A stretch of 64,000 bases of DNA, from positions 5,580,001 to 5,644,000 of the forward strand of contig NZ_JACHMX010000001.1 in the NCBI RefSeq assembly GCF_014205155.1. Reading direction: 5' to 3'. Shown piece after piece: positions 15,658 through 24,800 of the stretch. The notes under the pieces were generated by a model. It had not been told where the DNA came from and made no database searches. It saw nothing but the letters and a program-made list of their open reading frames with translations. This DNA is from Amycolatopsis umgeniensis. GTDB taxonomy: Bacteria; Actinomycetota; Actinomycetes; Mycobacteriales; Pseudonocardiaceae. The first letter of the stretch is position 1, and each line of letters opens with the position of its first letter. The translations under genes and the position numbers were made by a program.

Positions 15658-16947
15658 ATGTCCGGGTCGGAATCGGTCACCTTCGTTCGAGCCATGTTGC
15701 GAAAGGGATCCTCGGTGCTGGGCGCGAGCCCCGCCGACGAAGCACCCGACCCCGATTCCGTTCCCGACTGGCGCTACCGCGAAGACGCGGGCGATTCGCT
15801 GCTCATGCGCGCGATCCGCTACTCCGCGCTCGGCCCGATCTTCTATCGCGTGGCCGCGTTTCCCAAGGTATACCTGGGTTTCCTGGTCGCGAACGGGTCG
15901 GCGGGGATCGTCCCGGTGCTGAGTACGACGATCTTGGCGGTGCTGCTCAACGTCATCGCGGTCTGGTGGGTGGTGCGGGGACGCGGGATCCGGGCGAAGA
16001 CCTCCGGGCTGCTGATGTACGCGGATCTCGCGGTGGGCGTGGTGCTCACGACGATCGTCGCCGTGGCCGCGCCCACCGAGATCCAGCCGTTCGCCATCGA
16101 CGTCGCGTGGACGTGGATGGTCGGGACGGTGGCGCTGTGGACGCTGTCGTTCGGGCTGCCCGCCGCTTTCCTGCTGCTGATCGCGGCCCTGCCGTTCCGG
16201 GCGTTCCTGACCTGGATCGGCGGGCTCCCGATCGACCATCCGCTCGCGGTGAGCCGGTCGGTGGGCTGCATGATCGCGCTGGTCGTGGCGATGGTGACCA
16301 CGGCGGGGATCCTGATCCTGCTCGGCGTCGGGACCCGGTTCGCGCTGGGGATCGGGATGCGCCGAGGGCAACGTGCCGAACGCCTGCGGACGCAGCGGGT
16401 CATGCACGACTCCGTGCTCCAGACTTTGGAAGCGATGGGCCTGGAGGCGCCGGACGACGATTCCGCGGCCGCGGAACGCCTCGCGGAAATGCGCGCGACG
16501 GCGCGGGCGCAGGCCGTCGAACTGCGGCGCGAACTGACCGGCCCGGACGCGCCGTCGACACGCGGCCTCGCGGCGGACCTCGCCGAGGTCGCCACCGAAA
16601 TGGCGCGCGACGGCCTTCGCACCCAGCTCGTCGCGGCCGAGACCGAAGAGGACTACCGCCTCTCGCACGCGCGCCGGACCGCCATCCGCGACGCCGTCCG
16701 CGAAGCACTCCGAAACACTGTGAAGCACGCCGGGACGAAACAGGTCGTGCTTCGCGTCGAAGAGCGCGAAGGCGGCATCGCGGTCATCGCGCGGGATCAG
16801 GGAACCGGCTTCAGCATGCTGGACCGGCCGCCGGGCTTCGGGATCAGCCAGTCGATCATGGCGCGGCTGACGGAGGTCGGCGGGCGGGGGACGATCGATT
16901 CGCATCCGGGGCGGGGGACCCGGGTGACGCTGTGGGTGCCGCACTGA
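15658..16947 (+). CDS. Orphan membrane sensor histidine kinase (NarL-partner type)
   Basis: A 429-residue protein from ATG 15658, with GGGAGG seven bases upstream. About five or six membrane helices lie between residues 55 and 235. They are followed by a HisKA_3-like dimerisation helix with His250 in MHDSVLQTLEAMG, an N-box DAVREALRNTVKHAG, and a G-rich ATP site (DQGTGFSM, PPGFGISQSIMARL, GRGTRVTLWVP). The kinase should autophosphorylate at His250. No response regulator gene lies next to it. TTGACG at 15601-15606, spaced 17 bp from CAGGCT, is a possible promoter overlapping the stop of the HemD-like gene. Confidence 0.87.
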   Translation: MSGSESVTFVRAMLRKGSSVLGASPADEAPDPDSVPDWRYREDAGDSLLMRAIRYSALGPIFYRVAAFPKVYLGFLVANGSAGIVPVLSTTILAVLLNVIAVWWVVRGRGIRAKTSGLLMYADLAVGVVLTTIVAVAAPTEIQPFAIDVAWTWMVGTVALWTLSFGLPAAFLLLIAALPFRAFLTWIGGLPIDHPLAVSRSVGCMIALVVAMVTTAGILILLGVGTRFALGIGMRRGQRAERLRTQRVMHDSVLQTLEAMGLEAPDDDSAAAERLAEMRATARAQAVELRRELTGPDAPSTRGLAADLAEVATEMARDGLRTQLVAAETEEDYRLSHARRTAIRDAVREALRNTVKHAGTKQVVLRVEEREGGIAVIARDQGTGFSMLDRPPGFGISQSIMARLTEVGGRGTIDSHPGRGTRVTLWVPH

Positions 16948-16968
16948 CGCTTTCTGGTCGTCCCTCAA

Positions 16969-17170
16969 GTCCGTGAAGGCCTCCTTAGCGGGCTTGTGTT
17001 TGCTGACCTGCTGGTGTGTGTGGGTTCGGGTGTGGAGGATTTGGGACGTTGAACGTCCCAAATCCTCCACCGTCGATCCCCGAACAGATCGAGCCACCAG
17101 CTACACGCAGGTAAACCAATGAAGGTCTCCTTCACTACCTTCAGGGTAGGTTAAGGAGGCCTTCACGGAC
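16969..17170. repeat. Long-range inverted repeat GTCCGTGAAGGCCTCCTTA, arms 164 bp apart
   Basis: Arms 16969-16987 and 17152-17170 are perfect 19-nt reverse complements. The arm is the outer part of the 55-bp element found at 38023 and 54114, here split open around other sequence that includes the palindrome at 17032-17070. This may be an insertion of one palindromic element into another. Confidence 0.7.
17032..17070. repeat. Perfect 39-bp palindrome with GGGAC/GTCCC core
   Basis: Arms of 19 nt (17032-17050 and 17052-17070) meet at one central base. The stem reads GTGGAGGATTTGGGACGTT. The centre GGGACGTTGAACGTCCC is the core shared with four other palindromes of the window. Confidence 0.85.
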
Positions 17171-17189
17171 CGCTCGAACCGAGGGCGAC

Positions 17190-17245
17190 AGCAAGGGACC
17201 TTTGCTATCGCCTGCCTACGCAAGTGATAGCAAAGGTCCCTTGCT
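17190..17245. repeat. Palindrome of the AGCAAGGGACCTTTGCTATC family, 20-nt perfect arms
   Basis: Arms 17190-17209 and 17226-17245 pair perfectly around a 16-nt loop. The same arm occurs singly or in divergent pairs at 58711-58784, 58900-58924 and 61717-61790, and weakly at 26607. Confidence 0.8.
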
Positions 17246-17277
17246 CTCTTGCGCCGGTCCGGCGGGCCGAGCGGGAC

Positions 17278-17330
17278 GTTGCGAAAGCCACTTTCGCAAC
17301 CTTCAAGGTTGCGAAAGTGGCTTTCGCAAC
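17278..17330. repeat. Perfect 53-bp palindrome, GTTGCGAAAG family
   Basis: Arms of 26 nt (17278-17303, 17305-17330) around one base. It is a second copy of the element at 12078-12130, differing only in the loop. Each arm is itself a palindrome (GTTGCGAAAG-CCA-CTTTCGCAAC). It ends 34 bp from the stop of the minus-strand siderophore-interacting gene. Confidence 0.85.
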
Positions 17331-17364
17331 GTCGACGGCTGCGCGCAGAGGGGCTCGAGGGCGG

Positions 17365-18195
17365 TCAGTCTTCCTCAGCGGGGACTTCGCCGCTCTCGAT
17401 CTGACGCATGGCTTCGCGGCTGGCGGCCTCTTCGCTCAGCCCCTGTCGCCAGTACCCGGTGAAGCAGATCGCCCGCTTGTCGACGCCGCGCTCCCGCACG
17501 AGGTGCCGCCGCGTCAGCTTCACCATGTTCGCCTCGCCCGAAATCCACGCGTACGGCGTCCCGCCCGGCAGTTCCGCCTTCCGCACGGCCTCCAGCACGG
17601 CGTCACCCACCGGGCTACCCGGCTCCCGCACCACCCAGTGCAGTTCCACCGTCCCCCGCGTTTCGAAGACCTGCCGGTCTTCGCGGTCGCCGATCTCGAC
17701 GTAGACCAGCGCCCGTGTCCCGGCGGGCAGCGCCTCCACGATCGCGCCGATCGCCGGGATCGCGGTCTCGTCGCCGATCAGCAGTTGCCAGGTCGTCCCC
17801 TCGGGCACGTCGTAGAGCCCGTGCGGCCCGAGGAGGGCGACCTTGTCGCCCTCCGAAACACGCGAAGCCCACGCGGAGGCGGGGCCTTCGTCGCCGTGCA
17901 GCACGAAGTCGATGTCGACCTCCTGCACCGACGGACGCAGCGCGCGCACGGTGTACGTGCGCATCGACGGCCGGACGTCGTCCGGCATCGCGAGGTACGT
18001 CCGGTACCAGGACAGCACTTCGTCACCGCCCAGCGGCGGGGGCAGGACGGGCTCCGCCTGGCCGGGCTGCGGGAAGAACACCTTCAGGTACTGGTCGGGC
18101 GCATGGTCGTCCAGCGTCGCACCGGAGAAGGTCACCCTGCTCATATGCGGGGTGAGCCGCCGGACGCCGGTCACCTTCGCCTCGATGTAACTCAT
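17365..18195 (-). CDS. Siderophore-interacting protein (ViuB-type flavin reductase)
   Basis: A 276-residue FAD-dependent ferric-siderophore reductase, which releases iron in the cytoplasm after uptake. Visible family marks are the FAD-binding RTYTVRAL near residue 80, DFVLHGDEGPASAWA near 97, GPHGLYDVPEGTTWQLLIGDETAIPAI around 122-150 and the C-terminal GEANMVKLTRRHLVRERG with GYWRQGLSEE. A 19-bp iron box starts on the A of its ATG, so expression should be repressed by the DmdR/IdeR regulator when iron is plentiful. The gene follows an alkyltransferase-like gene by 14 bp, but the box gives it its own control. Confidence 0.93.
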   Translation of the reverse strand: MSYIEAKVTGVRRLTPHMSRVTFSGATLDDHAPDQYLKVFFPQPGQAEPVLPPPLGGDEVLSWYRTYLAMPDDVRPSMRTYTVRALRPSVQEVDIDFVLHGDEGPASAWASRVSEGDKVALLGPHGLYDVPEGTTWQLLIGDETAIPAIGAIVEALPAGTRALVYVEIGDREDRQVFETRGTVELHWVVREPGSPVGDAVLEAVRKAELPGGTPYAWISGEANMVKLTRRHLVRERGVDKRAICFTGYWRQGLSEEAASREAMRQIESGEVPAEED

Positions 18196-18213
18196 TAGGC
18201 GAGGCTAACCTAA
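18195..18213 (-). promoter_or_regulatory. DmdR/IdeR-type iron box
   Basis: TTAGGCGAGGCTAACCTAA matches the actinobacterial iron-box consensus TTAGGTTAGSCTAACCTAA at 17 of 19 positions. It abuts the start codon of the siderophore-interacting gene and contains the TAG stop of the upstream ATL gene. Bound repressor would block transcription or, if the message is leaderless, initiation itself. Confidence 0.85.
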
Positions 18214-18533
18214 AAGAGAGCGCCGGGGCCAGCGTCGTCGTCGGGATCACGTCGCCACCGGTATTTTCGCAGGTCGACGCGCTGGCCATCGGGCAAGACG
18301 CCCTCCTCGCGCAGCCGTTGCAGCTGTTCGTCGAGCAGATGCGGGGCCGGTGTCCCGTCGGCGCGCAGAATGCGGTGCCAAGGCAGATCGTGGCCGTCCT
18401 CACTGAGGACCCGCCCGATCAACCGCGGTGACGGAGCTCCCGAAACCGACGCTATATCCCCATAAGTCGCGACCGAGCCGGCGGGCACGCTCGCGATGAC
18501 CTCGCGCACCCGCTCGTGCAGTTCGTCATCCAT
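18210..18533 (-). CDS. Alkyltransferase-like protein (ATL), MGMT fold without the catalytic cysteine
   Basis: A 107-residue protein with the DNA-binding domain of O6-alkylguanine-DNA alkyltransferases (GSVATYGDIASVSGAPSPRLIGRVL). The active-site motif PCHR is PWHR at residues 51-54, so Trp52 replaces the acceptor cysteine. Such ATLs flip out alkylated guanine and hand it to nucleotide excision repair instead of repairing it themselves. It is divergent from adnA across about 54 bp. The same ATL/adnAB neighbourhood exists in M. tuberculosis (Rv3204 near Rv3202c-Rv3201c), which supports both calls. Confidence 0.9.
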   Translation of the reverse strand: MDDELHERVREVIASVPAGSVATYGDIASVSGAPSPRLIGRVLSEDGHDLPWHRILRADGTPAPHLLDEQLQRLREEGVLPDGQRVDLRKYRWRRDPDDDAGPGALF

Positions 18534-18587
18534 GGGACCACTTTGCCGTGCCGCTGCGAGGTTGTGTCGGCGGGGCGTGGTTCCATC

Positions 18588-21500
18588 GTGGGCGTGAACG
18601 GGCGGCGAACAGCGGCAGGAACCGACGCGCGGCTGGTCCGCACGCCGGTCACCGGCACGCCGTCCTTCCAGTGGGATTCCGGCGCCCGCCGCCTGCTGGC
18701 CGCCCCGGACGGCTTCCGCCGGGTCCTCGGTGGCCCTGGCACGGGTAAGACGGCTTTGCTGGCGTCGGCGGCCTCACGGCGTATCGCGGAGGGCGCGGAT
18801 CCGGAGAGCGTGCTCATCCTGACCACCTCCCGCAAGGCGGCCGACGTCCTGCGCGCCGACATCACCCACCGGCTCACCACCGATCCGGAGGAAGATCCGC
18901 TCCCGCGCACCATCCGCGAGCCGCTCGTGCGCACCGTGCATTCGTACGCGTACGCGCTGTTGCGGATGGAGGCGCAGGCCGACGATCTCCCGCCACCCCG
19001 CCTGCTGGCCGGGGCGGAACAGGACGTCGTCGTCCGGGACCTGCTCGCGGGCGACCTCGAAGCGGGCGCGCTCGACTGGCCGGAGCAGCTGCGGCCCGCG
19101 CTGAACGTCCCCGGTTTCGCCGAGGAGCTGCGAGACCTCCTGCTCCGCGCCGCCGAACGCGGGCTCGGCCCGGAGGATCTGGTCGAACTGGGCAGGCGCC
19201 GCGACCGCGACGAGTGGATCGCGGCCGGGCGGTTCTGGAGCCAGTACGAAGAGGTCACGCTGCTGCAAGGCGCGGGCGGCAACGCGCTCGGCGTGGCGAG
19301 CGCGCCCGCGCTGGACGCGGCGGAGCTCGTCACTTCCGCGCTGCTGGCGCTCGAGGACGACCCTGAACTGCGCGAACGCGAGCAGCGCCGGATCCGGCAC
19401 CTGTTCGTCGACGACGCCCAGCATCTCGACCCGTTGCAGACACAGCTCATCCGGCTCATCGGGCACGCGGCCGACGAGTTCGTCGTCGCGGGCGACCCCG
19501 ATCAGTCCGTGTTCTCCTTCCGCGGCGCGGATCCCCGGCTGTTCGCCGACGCGGACGACGACGGTGAGCGCACGGTGCTGCTGACCACCGCGCACCGGCT
19601 CGCCCCGGTGATCCGCACGGCCGTCACGAAACTCGGCTCCGTGCTGCCCGGTTCGTCGCCGCAGCGCAAACTCGTCGACGCGCCGGACGCCGAGGGCGGA
19701 GCCGTCCGCGTCCGCCTGATGCCGACACCGGCCTCCGAGGCGAGCTGGATCGCCGATCAGCTCCGTCGCGCACATCTCGTCGACGGTGTCCCGTGGTCGG
19801 AGATGGCGGTGCTCGTCCGCTCGCCCGCGCGCACTTTCCTTGTCCTGCAACGTGCTCTGCGCGCGGCCGGGGTGCCGATCGGCTCGGCCACCGAGGAACT
19901 GCCGCTCGCGAAACAACCCGCCGTCCGGCCGTTGCTGGCGATGCTGAGGCTCGCGGCGGATCCGGAACTGCTCGACGTCGACCTCGCCGAGATGCTGCTC
20001 TCCTCGCCGTTGGGCGGCGCGGATCCGCTCGCCCTGCGGCGGCTGCGTCGCGGTCTGCGCAGGCTGGAACTCGCGGGCGGTGGCCAGCGGTCCAGCGACG
20101 AGCTGCTGGTGGAAGCCTTGCGCGTCAACGACGTCCTCACCGGGCTGGCCGAGGCCGAGTCCTTGCCGATGCGCCGGATCGGTGGCCTGTTGCACGCGGC
20201 ACATCAAGCCGTGGCGCGCGGCGAAGGTGTCGAGCAGGTGCTGTGGGAGCTGTGGCAGAACAGCGCCCTGGAACAGCGCTTCCTGCGGTTGGTCGATCGC
20301 GGCGGTTCTCTCGGCTCCCAGGCGGATCGTGATCTCGACGCGATCGTCGCGCTCTTCGACGCGGCCGGTCGTTATGTCGACAGATTGCCGAGGGCGAGTG
20401 TCGCCTCGTTCGCGGATTACCTGTCTTCGCAGAACATCGCCGGTGGCACGCTGGCGCCCGCGGCCATCAAGAGCGAGGGCGTCTCACTGCTCACCGCGCA
20501 CGGGGCCGCCGGCCGCGAGTGGACGGTCGTGTCGATCGCCGGCGTCCAGGAGGGCAGCTGGCCGGATCTGCGGCTGCGCGGTTCCGTGCTCGGGGTGGAG
20601 CGGCTGGTCGACCTCATGTCCGGCGTCGACGACGAGAAGGTGTCCGCCACCGCGCCGATCCTCGCCGAAGAGCGGCGGCTGTTCTACCTCGCCGCGAGCC
20701 GCGCGCGGAAGACGTTGCTGGTCAGCGCGGTCGCGGGGGAGGACGAGCAGCCCTCGCGGTTCATCGACGATCTGGAGGAGAACGGCGCGGACGACGGCGG
20801 CCTCGACTCGCGGATGAAACCGGCGGGACGTTCGCTGGTGCTCGCCGAACTCGTCGGAGAACTGCGCGAGGTCGTCTGTGATGACAAAAGCGCCCCCGAA
20901 CGGCAGCAGAGGGCGGCGCGTCAGCTCGCGAAACTGGCCGCCGCCGGGGTGCCGGGCGCGCATCCGGGCACCTGGTACGGGCTGCTGGAACCCTCCACCG
21001 GCGAACCCGTGCACGGACCGGGCGATCTCATCCGCATCTCACCGTCCACTGTGGAGGTTCTGGTCAAATGCCCGCTGCGGTGGCTGATCGAACGCCACGG
21101 CGGCAGCGACCCGGCGCAGCTCGCGGCCGTCACCGGAACCCTGGTGCACGGTCTCGCGCAGGCTGTCGCGGGCGGCAGCAGCGACGAGCAGATCCGCGCG
21201 GCCCTCGACGAGGCGTGGGTGCGGGTCGACGCCGGGGCGCCGTGGTTCTCGCGCCGTGAGCGGTCGCGGGTCGAGCAGATGCTGCGGAACTTCGTGTCCT
21301 GGCTGGAGTCCAGCCGCAAGGAGCTGATCGAGGCCGGGGTCGAGCAGGACATCGAGGTCGAGCTGCCGGTCGGCGATGACGATCTCCGCGTGCTCCTGCG
21401 CGGCCGCGTCGACCGCGTCGAGATGGACAAGGACGGCCGCCCGGTCGTCATCGACATCAAAACCGGCAAGGTCCCGATCTCCGCGTCCGACGCCGAACAG

Positions 21501-21803
21501 CATCCGCAGCTGGCCGCATACCAGCTGGCCGTGCTGCTCGGCGCCGTCGAAGGCGGTTCGAAACCCGGTGGCGCGCGGCTGGTCTACGTCGCGAAGTCCA
21601 ACAACAAGACCGGATCCACCCAGCGTGAGCAGGCGCCGCTGGACGAGGACGGCGGCAAGCAATGGCTCGAGCTGGTGCGTTCGGCGGCCGGTTCCGCCGC
21701 GGGCCCCGAGTACGGGGTCACCGAGAACCCGGATTGTGATCGTTGCCCGGCAAGGGGTTGCTGTCCGCTGCGGCCCGAGGGCAGGCAGGTGACCGGTCCT
21801 TGA
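18588..21803 (+). CDS. adnA: Helicase-nuclease AdnA subunit (UvrD-like motor with RecB-type nuclease)
   Basis: With AdnB it should form the heterodimeric motor-nuclease that resects double-strand breaks in mycobacteria and relatives. About 1071 residues from GTG 18588 (GTG 18594 is equally possible; neither has a strong ribosome site). Walker A GGPGTGKT is at 48-55, a degenerate motif II FVDDAQ near 272, motif III AGDPDQSVFSFRGADP near 305 and motif V LLTAHGAAGREWTVV near 635. The C-terminal nuclease has GRVDRVEMD, DIKTGK and QLAAYQL near 940-980. Cysteines at VKCPLRW and CDRCPARGCC probably bind a [4Fe-4S] cluster. The stop overlaps the adnB TTG start. Confidence 0.9.
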   Translation: MGVNGRRTAAGTDARLVRTPVTGTPSFQWDSGARRLLAAPDGFRRVLGGPGTGKTALLASAASRRIAEGADPESVLILTTSRKAADVLRADITHRLTTDPEEDPLPRTIREPLVRTVHSYAYALLRMEAQADDLPPPRLLAGAEQDVVVRDLLAGDLEAGALDWPEQLRPALNVPGFAEELRDLLLRAAERGLGPEDLVELGRRRDRDEWIAAGRFWSQYEEVTLLQGAGGNALGVASAPALDAAELVTSALLALEDDPELREREQRRIRHLFVDDAQHLDPLQTQLIRLIGHAADEFVVAGDPDQSVFSFRGADPRLFADADDDGERTVLLTTAHRLAPVIRTAVTKLGSVLPGSSPQRKLVDAPDAEGGAVRVRLMPTPASEASWIADQLRRAHLVDGVPWSEMAVLVRSPARTFLVLQRALRAAGVPIGSATEELPLAKQPAVRPLLAMLRLAADPELLDVDLAEMLLSSPLGGADPLALRRLRRGLRRLELAGGGQRSSDELLVEALRVNDVLTGLAEAESLPMRRIGGLLHAAHQAVARGEGVEQVLWELWQNSALEQRFLRLVDRGGSLGSQADRDLDAIVALFDAAGRYVDRLPRASVASFADYLSSQNIAGGTLAPAAIKSEGVSLLTAHGAAGREWTVVSIAGVQEGSWPDLRLRGSVLGVERLVDLMSGVDDEKVSATAPILAEERRLFYLAASRARKTLLVSAVAGEDEQPSRFIDDLEENGADDGGLDSRMKPAGRSLVLAELVGELREVVCDDKSAPERQQRAARQLAKLAAAGVPGAHPGTWYGLLEPSTGEPVHGPGDLIRISPSTVEVLVKCPLRWLIERHGGSDPAQLAAVTGTLVHGLAQAVAGGSSDEQIRAALDEAWVRVDAGAPWFSRRERSRVEQMLRNFVSWLESSRKELIEAGVEQDIEVELPVGDDDLRVLLRGRVDRVEMDKDGRPVVIDIKTGKVPISASDAEQHPQLAAYQLAVLLGAVEGGSKPGGARLVYVAKSNNKTGSTQREQAPLDEDGGKQWLELVRSAAGSAAGPEYGVTENPDCDRCPARGCCPLRPEGRQVTGP

Positions 21804-24800
21804 TCTCCGAACTCCAGCGCCGCCAGGTCGAACCGGGCGAGATCGCCCGCGCGCTCGGTCTGCACAGCCCGACCGACGAGCAGGCCGAGGTCATCGCCGC
21901 CCCCATCGAGCCGTCGCTGGTGGTCGCGGGGGCAGGCGCGGGCAAGACCGAGACGATGGCCGCGCGCGTGGTGTGGCTCGTGGCCAACAGCATCGTGCCG
22001 CCGGAACGCGTCCTCGGCCTGACCTTCACGCGCAAGGCGGCCCGTCAGCTCGGCGAACGCGTCCGCACCCGGCTGCGGCGGTTGGTCGGCTCGGGGCTGC
22101 TCGACAGGATCGACCCGACCGGTGACCTGCGCACGACGGTGACCGCCGGGGAACCGACGGTGCTCACCTATCACGCGTACGCCGGACGGCTACTGTCCGA
22201 ACACGGCCTGCGGCTGCCGGTCCAGCCCGGGGTCCGGCTCCTCTCGGAGACGTCCTCGTGGCAGTTCTCGCATCGCGTGGTGTCCACTTGGGACAACGAT
22301 CTCGACACCGATCGCGTGCCATCCACGGTGACGGCGCAGCTGCTGGCGCTGGCCGGGGAGCTCGGCGAGCACCTGGTCGAGACCGAACGGCTGGCGCGGT
22401 ACACGTCCTGGCTGTGCGATGTCATCGAGAAAGCGCCGCGGGCCAAGGGCCAACGTGCGGCGCTGCCGCAGAAGCTGGCCGAAGTCATGACGGCGCAACG
22501 GTTCCGGCTCGCGCTCCTGCCGCTGGTCGAGGCCTATCACACGCGGAAACGAGCGGAGGGCGCGCTCGACTTCGCCGACCAGATGTCACTGGCCGCGCAG
22601 CTCGCCAGCAGCTATCCGGCGGTGGTCACGGGGGAACGCGAGCGCTACGGAGCCGTCCTGCTCGATGAGTACCAGGACACCGGGCACGCCCAGCGGATCC
22701 TGCTGCGGTCACTGTTCGGCGGTGTCGAACATCCGCCGATGCCGGTGACGGCGGTGGGCGATCCGGCGCAGGCCATCTACGGCTGGCGCGGGGCGAGCGC
22801 GGCGAACCTGCCGCGGTTCACCACGGACTTCCCTCGCGACAACGGTGAAAGGCTCGTCCCGGCGCTGGATTTCGGGCTGCTGACGAGTTTCCGCAATCCG
22901 CCCGAGGTGCTGGAACTGGCCAACGCGATCTCGGAACCGCTGCGGGAGCGCGGCCTCGGCGTCGCGCGGCTGCGCGCATTGGAAGGCGCGGGAACGGCGG
23001 ACATCGCCTCCGCGCTTTTGCCGGACATCCGCGCCGAACGCGAGTGGGTCGCCGACGCGGTGGCGAAACGCTGGTTCGAAACCGTCGAAGAAACCGGAAA
23101 ACCGCCGACGGCCGCGGTCCTGGTGCGCCGTCGTGCCGACATGGCGCCGATCGCGGCCGAAATGCGGGCCCGCGGACTGCCGGTGGAGGTCGTCGGACTC
23201 GGTGGCCTCCTCGACGAACCGGAGGTCGCGGACCTGGTCAGCACGTTGCGGGTGCTCGCCGATCCGCTCGCGGGCAGTGCGGCGGCGCGGTTGCTGACCG
23301 GCGCGCGCTGGCGGATCGCGGCGGCCGACCTCGCGGCGTTGTGGCGCCGCGCCGGTGAACTTTCGTCGCCGGTGCCGCCTTCGGGGAAGTCCGATGTGGA
23401 CGAACCGGTGCTGGTGACCGAACGGGTCGAGCAGGCGGGCCTCGCCGACGCGATCGACGATCCCGGTGCGGCGGAACGGTATTCGCCCGAGGGCCTCCGG
23501 CGGATCAGGCGGATCGGCGCCGAGCTCACGGCGTTGCGCCGCCGCCTCGACCAGTCGCTGCCCGAACTGGTCGCCGACGTGGAACGCACCATGCTGCTCG
23601 ATGTCGAATCCCTGGCCCGCCCCGGCCCCGCCGGTCGTGCGCATCTGGACGCTTTCGCCGACGTCGTCACGGATTTCGCCGAGACCTCGCCGACGGCCAC
23701 TCTTCTGTCCTTTGTGGATTACCTGAACACGGCCACGCACGCGGAAGACGGGCTCACCCCCGGCGAGGTGGAGGTCGTCCCGGACCGGGTCCAGGTTTTG
23801 ACCGTGCACTCGGCCAAGGGGCTGGAATGGCGGATCGTCGCGGTTCCGCACCTGGTCAAGGAGGTCTTCCCCGGGAGGCGCCGGTCTTCTTCGTGGCTGC
23901 GGACATCGACGTCGCTCCCGGCCGCGCTGCGCGGGGACTCGGAGGACCTGCCGGAACTGCGCGTCGCGGAAGGCTATGACCGCAAGGAAGTCCAGGAAGC
24001 GCTGGAACTGCACGAAGAGGGCTTCGTCGCGCGCGAGGCGGATGAGGAGCGGCGACTCTGCTACGTCGCGCTGACCCGGTCCGAGCACACCATGCTGATT
24101 TCCGGTCATTGGTGGAACGAGAGCAGCGCGCGGCCGAAAGGGCCGTCGGAGTTCCTGCTCGAAATCGGCGAGGTGATGCGGGAGAACTCGGTCGGCCGGA
24201 TCGAGCACTGGGCCGACGAGCCGGAGTCCGACGGCGAGAACCCGCTGGTAGCCGACTCCCGCCGGTCCCGATGGCCGGTCGACCCGCTGTGGCCGCGGCG
24301 CGAGGGCGTCACCAACGGCGTCGATCTGGTCCTCGGCGCCATGGAGGACGCCGAAGAAGCCGGCTCCGAGGAGGAGGAAGACCCGGACGGCTGGATCTCC
24401 GACACCAAGGTGCTGCTGGAAGAGCGCGCGCGGGCACAGAACCGTGTCCAGCAGGTTGTCCTGCCGTCGCATCTCTCGGTGAGCCAGCTGGTCGAGCTGT
24501 CGGCCGATCCGGCCGCGCTGGCCAAACGGCTGCGGCGGCCGCTTCCTGTACGCCCCAACACTTACGCACGCCGGGGGACGGCGTTCCACGGCTGGCTGGA
24601 GCAGCGGTTCGGCGGGGAGCAACTACTGGAGATCGACGATCTGCCGGGCGCCGCGGACGTCGACGAGGCGCCGGATTCCGAGCTTGAGGCCTTGCAGACG
24701 GCTTTCGAGAAGAGCGAGTGGGCGCACAGGGTGCCGCACGCCGTCGAGGTCCCCTTCTCGGCCGACGTCGTGGGCGTGACGGTGCGCGGGCGGATGGACG

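Larger units (their letters stand above)
16948..17364. other. Convergent intergenic region with four inverted repeats
   Basis: The 417 bp between the kinase gene and the siderophore-interacting protein gene hold no credible gene. Apart from the four elements listed separately there is a degenerate stretch at 17117-17160 (GAAGGTCTCCTTCA and CTACCTTCAGGGTAGG) made from the same GAAGG/CCTTC words. The region looks like an accumulation of unrelated palindromic units. Confidence 0.8.

Noticed and set aside
15658..16947. Two-component system with adjacent response regulator
   Set aside because: No receiver or LuxR-type gene lies on either side, so the kinase is treated as an orphan.
16969..17330. 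Transposon terminal repeats
   Set aside because: No transposase, and no target-site duplication is recognisable. The symmetry fits hairpin elements better.
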